Assembly: GCA_003170575.1 (NCBI GenBank)
Contig: PMZB01000290.1
Coordinates: forward strand, 1-9,954
Direction of reading: 5' to 3'
Length of the DNA stretch: 9,954 bases
From: Chlamydiia bacterium
GTDB taxonomy: Bacteria > Chlamydiota > Chlamydiia > Chlamydiales > FEN-1388
Part shown: positions 7,759-9,954 of the stretch, one piece after another
Layout: each line of letters starts with the position of its first letter
How positions within the stretch are numbered: the first letter of the stretch is position 1
Translations under genes and position numbers: made by a program
The notes under the pieces: model-generated
Told to the model about the DNA's origin: nothing
The model's database searches: none
The model's input: the letters and a program-made list of their open reading frames with translations, nothing else

Positions 7759-7782
7759 GAAAATCATTACACATGCTATAAA
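7757..7782 (+). promoter_or_regulatory. Candidate promoter of the orphan gene family
   Basis: TATAAA at 7777-7782 is preceded by TGC, an extended -10 element. TTGAAA at 7757-7762 matches five of six -35 positions but is only 14 bases away, shorter than usual. The extended -10 could compensate. Transcription would begin near 7789, about 42 bases before the ATG at 7831. Confidence 0.4.
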
Positions 7783-7830
7783 TTACACTCGCGCGCAAAT
7801 ATATTTTTTTAAAACGTAGGAGGTAATTGT

Positions 7831-8697
7831 ATGAATATTAGGATTGATGATGTTCTCACATGGAAATGGGATCTGCCGCCGGATCTCAGCGAGGCAAGCA
7901 AAAAAGACTATCCTTCTGAAGTAGAAGCGATTGGTGTATTGCAAGAGGCTAAGAAGTGGCTAGTTACATATGATCCAGAGAACGCAAACAAGATCAACTT
8001 GCTTTTTGATACCAAGATTAAACACTTGAGAAGCGACTACTTCCCCGCCACATATCCAAATTGGATTTGGATCGAAGATAAACTTTTCAAAGGGCCTTGT
8101 TTTCATTATTGTCCTTATCCCTCCTTATTGTTTTTGCATGGGAAAATGAAGGTAAGGGGAGGGAATGATCAAAACCTCTTGATTCCTATTTTGAAAAAGA
8201 TAGCTGCTGATCCAAAAGCTGTTCAAGCTATGGAAAGGATGAAAATTCCTCTACCACAAAAAATCACCTTGAAAAATTGGTCTCTCTTTCTTTATCTCAT
8301 GGATGCAAAAATCGAAGAAAATCATCTCGAAAGTGAAGTCTTAAAGAAGGGAGCAGTAAAAGCATGGGAAACCATTCTCAGCGACATGATGCCTCAGAAG
8401 TGGATTGCGAAATTTGAGAGCGCACTTCAAAGCTCCTTAATAAAAAAAAGGCTCAACAAGGCACAGTTAAAATTCCCTCATATTACAAGAAAAAACTGCA
8501 TAAAAATCTATGAATCCCTCGTCAATGTATGCTGCCGGAGCAAGAACCGCTATCTAGAAGAAACTCTTAGATTAATAGTAGAGGAAATGGAGCCTGCCAA
8601 CGAAAAATTCTGGAGGGTCATAGAACAACAGAAGCAAGAGCAGTCAGCGGAGCCTGCAAGAAAGAAACAACGTTTGTCTGGAGATAAGGCAGAGTAG
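7831..8697 (+). CDS. Uncharacterised protein, first member of a tandem paralogous family
   Basis: I do not recognise a family for this 288-residue protein. AGGAGGT at 7818-7824 gives a strong start at the ATG. It shares three blocks with the next gene. The first is the N-terminus (IRIDDV, then WKWDLPPDL, residues 3-19). The second is AADPKAVQAM at 125-134, leading into LPQKIT. The third is a Lys/Arg-rich tail with KKQR at 278-281. Two similar stretches, about 117-184 and 191-254, each pass through a Pro-x-Ile-Thr turn (LPQKITLKN, FPHITRKN), suggesting an internally duplicated helical domain. Residues 70-115 are aromatic and Cys-rich and unlike the paralogue. There is no clear signal peptide or membrane helix. 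A secreted effector is a possibility based on the basic tail and expansion, not demonstrated. Confidence 0.85.
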   Translation: MNIRIDDVLTWKWDLPPDLSEASKKDYPSEVEAIGVLQEAKKWLVTYDPENANKINLLFDTKIKHLRSDYFPATYPNWIWIEDKLFKGPCFHYCPYPSLLFLHGKMKVRGGNDQNLLIPILKKIAADPKAVQAMERMKIPLPQKITLKNWSLFLYLMDAKIEENHLESEVLKKGAVKAWETILSDMMPQKWIAKFESALQSSLIKKRLNKAQLKFPHITRKNCIKIYESLVNVCCRSKNRYLEETLRLIVEEMEPANEKFWRVIEQQKQEQSAEPARKKQRLSGDKAE

Positions 8698-8706
8698 AAC
8701 TTGACC

Positions 8707-8741
8707 GAGGATATTCCTTGGAGCAACCAAGGAGTATCCTC
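8707..8741 (+). terminator. Hairpin after the first orphan gene
   Basis: A 15-base arm at 8707-8721 pairs with 8727-8741, with one T:G wobble, around loop AGCAA. It begins 9 bases after the stop codon. The stem is long and stable but only a broken T-rich stretch follows, so it may terminate transcription or block 3' decay. The remaining bases to 8829 are AT-rich. They contain a TTGACC at 8750-8755 but no -10 at a sensible distance. Confidence 0.6.
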
Positions 8742-8829
8742 ATTCATCTTTGACCTTACTAGATCTTAATCCTCAACTTATATCCTTCCCAGCTCAAAGT
8801 CCTTTCACTAATTCAATGGAGACAATTGT

Positions 8830-9735
8830 ATGAGTATTAGACTTGATGATGTTGCTAAATGGTCTAAATGGGATCTGCCTAAAGATCTCGCAGAGGCAGT
8901 CAACAAAAGCTATTCTGCACCTGAACAAGCGATTGGCGCGCTGCAAGGTACACGAGAATGGTTAATTACACATGCTCCTCAAGACGAAAAGAGGATCACC
9001 GCACTTTTTCATGCTAAGATAGAAGAATTGGGAAACCCAAAAGAATGCGGCAAGCTTACAAATATTATTCTTGGCCCATTTGAACCGGGCAAGATTCCTC
9101 TCTATATACTCTCTCCTGTCCTTCTTCCTGTGTTTGCCGTGGTCGATGCGGTTGTTGCAGGCATTGAGCTCACTTCACTTTTACTTGTTATGAAGATGCT
9201 AGCAGCCGATCCAGAAGCTGTTCAAGCTATGCAAAAGCTGGATATTCTCCTTCCACAAGAGATTACTCCTAAAAATTGCACCCTTCTCGGAAAACTCATT
9301 GAAGCACAATGCAAAGAGAATCTTCCTGAAAGCGCTATTTTAAAAAAATGTGCTGAAAAAGCATATGCAGCCCTGCAAAACAAGGACGAAGCCTATAAAA
9401 TGTTAATTCCGCAACCTTGGATTGATGAATTTCAGCGTATTGTTCAAACACCCCAAATTAAAGCAAGACTGAGAATGTCAAGGATAGTGCTTCCTCCTAT
9501 TACACGAGAAAATATCTGTCAAATCGGTGAAGAGCTTGAGAAAAGAGCCGAAGTGAGTGGGTATCTAAAACAAACTCTTGCGTTAATAGAAAAGGAGCTG
9601 GAACCTCTTGGCAAAGCAACTGAGGAGATGATAATGGGCTTACATTCAGAAGAGATAGCTCCCAGCCAAGCCGATTCAACAACAACTCCAGAAGAACCAC
9701 CCACAAAAAAACAACGGATATCTGAGTCTACATAG
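8830..9735 (+). CDS. Uncharacterised protein, second member of a tandem paralogous family
   Basis: A 301-residue paralogue of the preceding gene with no family I can name. GGAGA at 8818-8822 precedes the ATG by 7 bases. The start region matches its neighbour (ATTGTATGA then TATTAG). N-terminal IRLDDV and WSKWDLPKDL, AADPEAVQAM at 125-134, LPQEIT at 141-146 and LPPITREN at 221-228 are shared. AADP falls at the same residue number in both proteins. The stretches about 117-182 and 197-259 are mutually similar, an internal duplication. Unlike its neighbour, residues 88-122 are strongly hydrophobic (KIPLYILSPVLLPVFAVVDA and onward), possibly one or two membrane helices. The last 30 residues are Ser/Thr/Pro/Glu-rich and end in PPTKKQRIS, with KKQR at 293-296. 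Its role is unknown. An effector acting in the host is speculation. Confidence 0.87.
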   Translation: MSIRLDDVAKWSKWDLPKDLAEAVNKSYSAPEQAIGALQGTREWLITHAPQDEKRITALFHAKIEELGNPKECGKLTNIILGPFEPGKIPLYILSPVLLPVFAVVDAVVAGIELTSLLLVMKMLAADPEAVQAMQKLDILLPQEITPKNCTLLGKLIEAQCKENLPESAILKKCAEKAYAALQNKDEAYKMLIPQPWIDEFQRIVQTPQIKARLRMSRIVLPPITRENICQIGEELEKRAEVSGYLKQTLALIEKELEPLGKATEEMIMGLHSEEIAPSQADSTTTPEEPPTKKQRISEST

Positions 9736-9747
9736 AAAAAGGTCATC

Positions 9748-9797
9748 AAAGGGCTTTTTTACAATTCGCCACATTTGGTAAAGTTGAGAAGCCCTTT
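9748..9797 (+). terminator. Hairpin between second and third family members
   Basis: AAAGGGCTT (9748-9756) pairs with 9789-9797, and TTTAC/GTAAA could extend pairing inside the 32-base loop. A run of six T's (9755-9760) follows the left arm and only CACTAAAATAATT follows the right arm. It begins 12 bases after the stop. It could be a terminator or another short repeat, and the large loop lowers confidence. Confidence 0.4.
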
Positions 9798-9821
9798 TCA
9801 CTAAAATAATTGAGGTACTGT

Positions 9822-9954
9822 ATGTCTATTAGCTTAACTGATATTTTGACATGGTCTAACTGGGGACTGCCTGAGGACATAGTAAATGCAGGCAACGAAG
9901 AAGCTATTTCTTGCTGCGACAAGAAATATGTTTCGCTCATGTTAAAGACTTTTC
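9822..9954 (+). CDS. Third family member, partial and probably repeat-disrupted
   Basis: An ATG with GAGG 6 bases upstream (9812-9815) and the family's TGTATGNNTATTAG start block opens 44 codons that run off the window. The first 23 residues (ISLTDI, then TWSNWGLPEDI) are clearly the family N-terminus. Similarity fades by about residue 25-30. From about 9905 the DNA is instead a copy of the spacer hairpin, read as CCDKKYVSLMLKTF. Compared with the second paralogue, there also appear to be two extra bases near 9897-9901 before the shared AGCTATT, which would shift the frame. Either this is a broken copy or a gene fused to repeat sequence. It is not possible to tell whether the frame closes soon after 9954. 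Confidence 0.6.
   Translation, partial: MSISLTDILTWSNWGLPEDIVNAGNEEAISCCDKKYVSLMLKTF
9905..9954. repeat. Inverted repeat, copy 2 (partial, cut by the window edge)
   Basis: Bases 9921-9954 match the right arm of the spacer repeat (7691-7724) at 32 of 34 positions, including TTTCGCTCAT and GTTAAAGACTTTTC. The tip is also a hairpin: TATTTCTTG (9905-9913) pairs with 9920-9928 around loop CTGCGA. The outer left arm seen in copy 1 is missing or too altered to recognise. Its place is taken by the start of the third family gene. The element continues past the window or ends exactly there. Confidence 0.7.

Noticed and set aside
7522..7767. An 81-codon reverse-strand open frame over the same spacer
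   Set aside because: It arises from the palindromic repeats, whose two strands read alike, and it runs into atpK antisense. No start signal.
7535..7819. A 94-codon forward open frame overlapping the atpK end and the spacer
   Set aside because: It begins inside atpK in another frame, has no ribosome binding site and consists mainly of translated hairpins.
8750..8783. Promoter for the second family gene (TTGACC with TTATAT)
   Set aside because: The two elements are 22 bases apart, too far for a standard promoter, and no better -10 lies in range.
7648..9954. CRISPR array based on the repeated hairpin
   Set aside because: Only two copies over 2 kb apart, with genes between them, unequal lengths and no regular spacers or cas genes.

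Overview
The window is a contiguous V-type (A/V-type) ATPase operon followed by an orphan tandem gene family. Everything lies on the + strand. Gene order and protein sequence point to the phylum Chlamydiae, most likely an environmental (Parachlamydiales-type) lineage. The order atpE - DUF2764 protein - atpA - atpB - atpD - atpI - atpK is the one known from Chlamydia trachomatis. The AtpA core is also very close to what I remember of chlamydial AtpA. Spirochaetes (Borrelia) and some Bacteroidetes share this gene order, so the assignment is strong but not proven. I cannot name a genus.

Positions 1-174 are an AT-rich, gene-free leader with two weak promoter candidates. Positions 175-7566 hold the seven-gene operon. 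Its genes overlap by 4-8 bases or are separated by 10-14 bases, so it is almost certainly one transcript with translational coupling. AtpA (catalytic) and AtpB (nucleotide-binding) form the head. AtpD is the central rotor stalk and AtpE a peripheral stalk. AtpI is the membrane half-channel subunit and AtpK the ion-carrying rotor ring. The DUF2764 protein sits where other systems encode extra stalk subunits. No separate C, F or G subunit is visible.

Positions 7567-7830 are a 264-base spacer crowded with inverted repeats: a GC-rich hairpin, a perfect 24-base palindrome, a long imperfect hairpin (7648-7722, 32 base pairs by hand pairing) and a small hairpin followed by a T run. A promoter-like site and a strong ribosome binding site follow.

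Positions 7831-9954 carry three consecutive members of a family I do not recognise: 288 aa, 301 aa, and a third starting at 9822 and open at the window edge. All three share an N-terminal motif (WDLP/WGLP) and a near-identical translation start block. The two complete members share a duplicated LPxxIT domain and end in a basic KKQR tail that resembles a eukaryotic nuclear import signal. Their middle regions differ, and only the second has a long hydrophobic stretch. The third copy loses similarity to its siblings after about 25-30 codons and runs into a second copy of the spacer hairpin, so it looks like a repeat-disrupted remnant. The family is a candidate set of lineage-specific secreted effectors. 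That is inference from layout and motifs, not a recognised homology.
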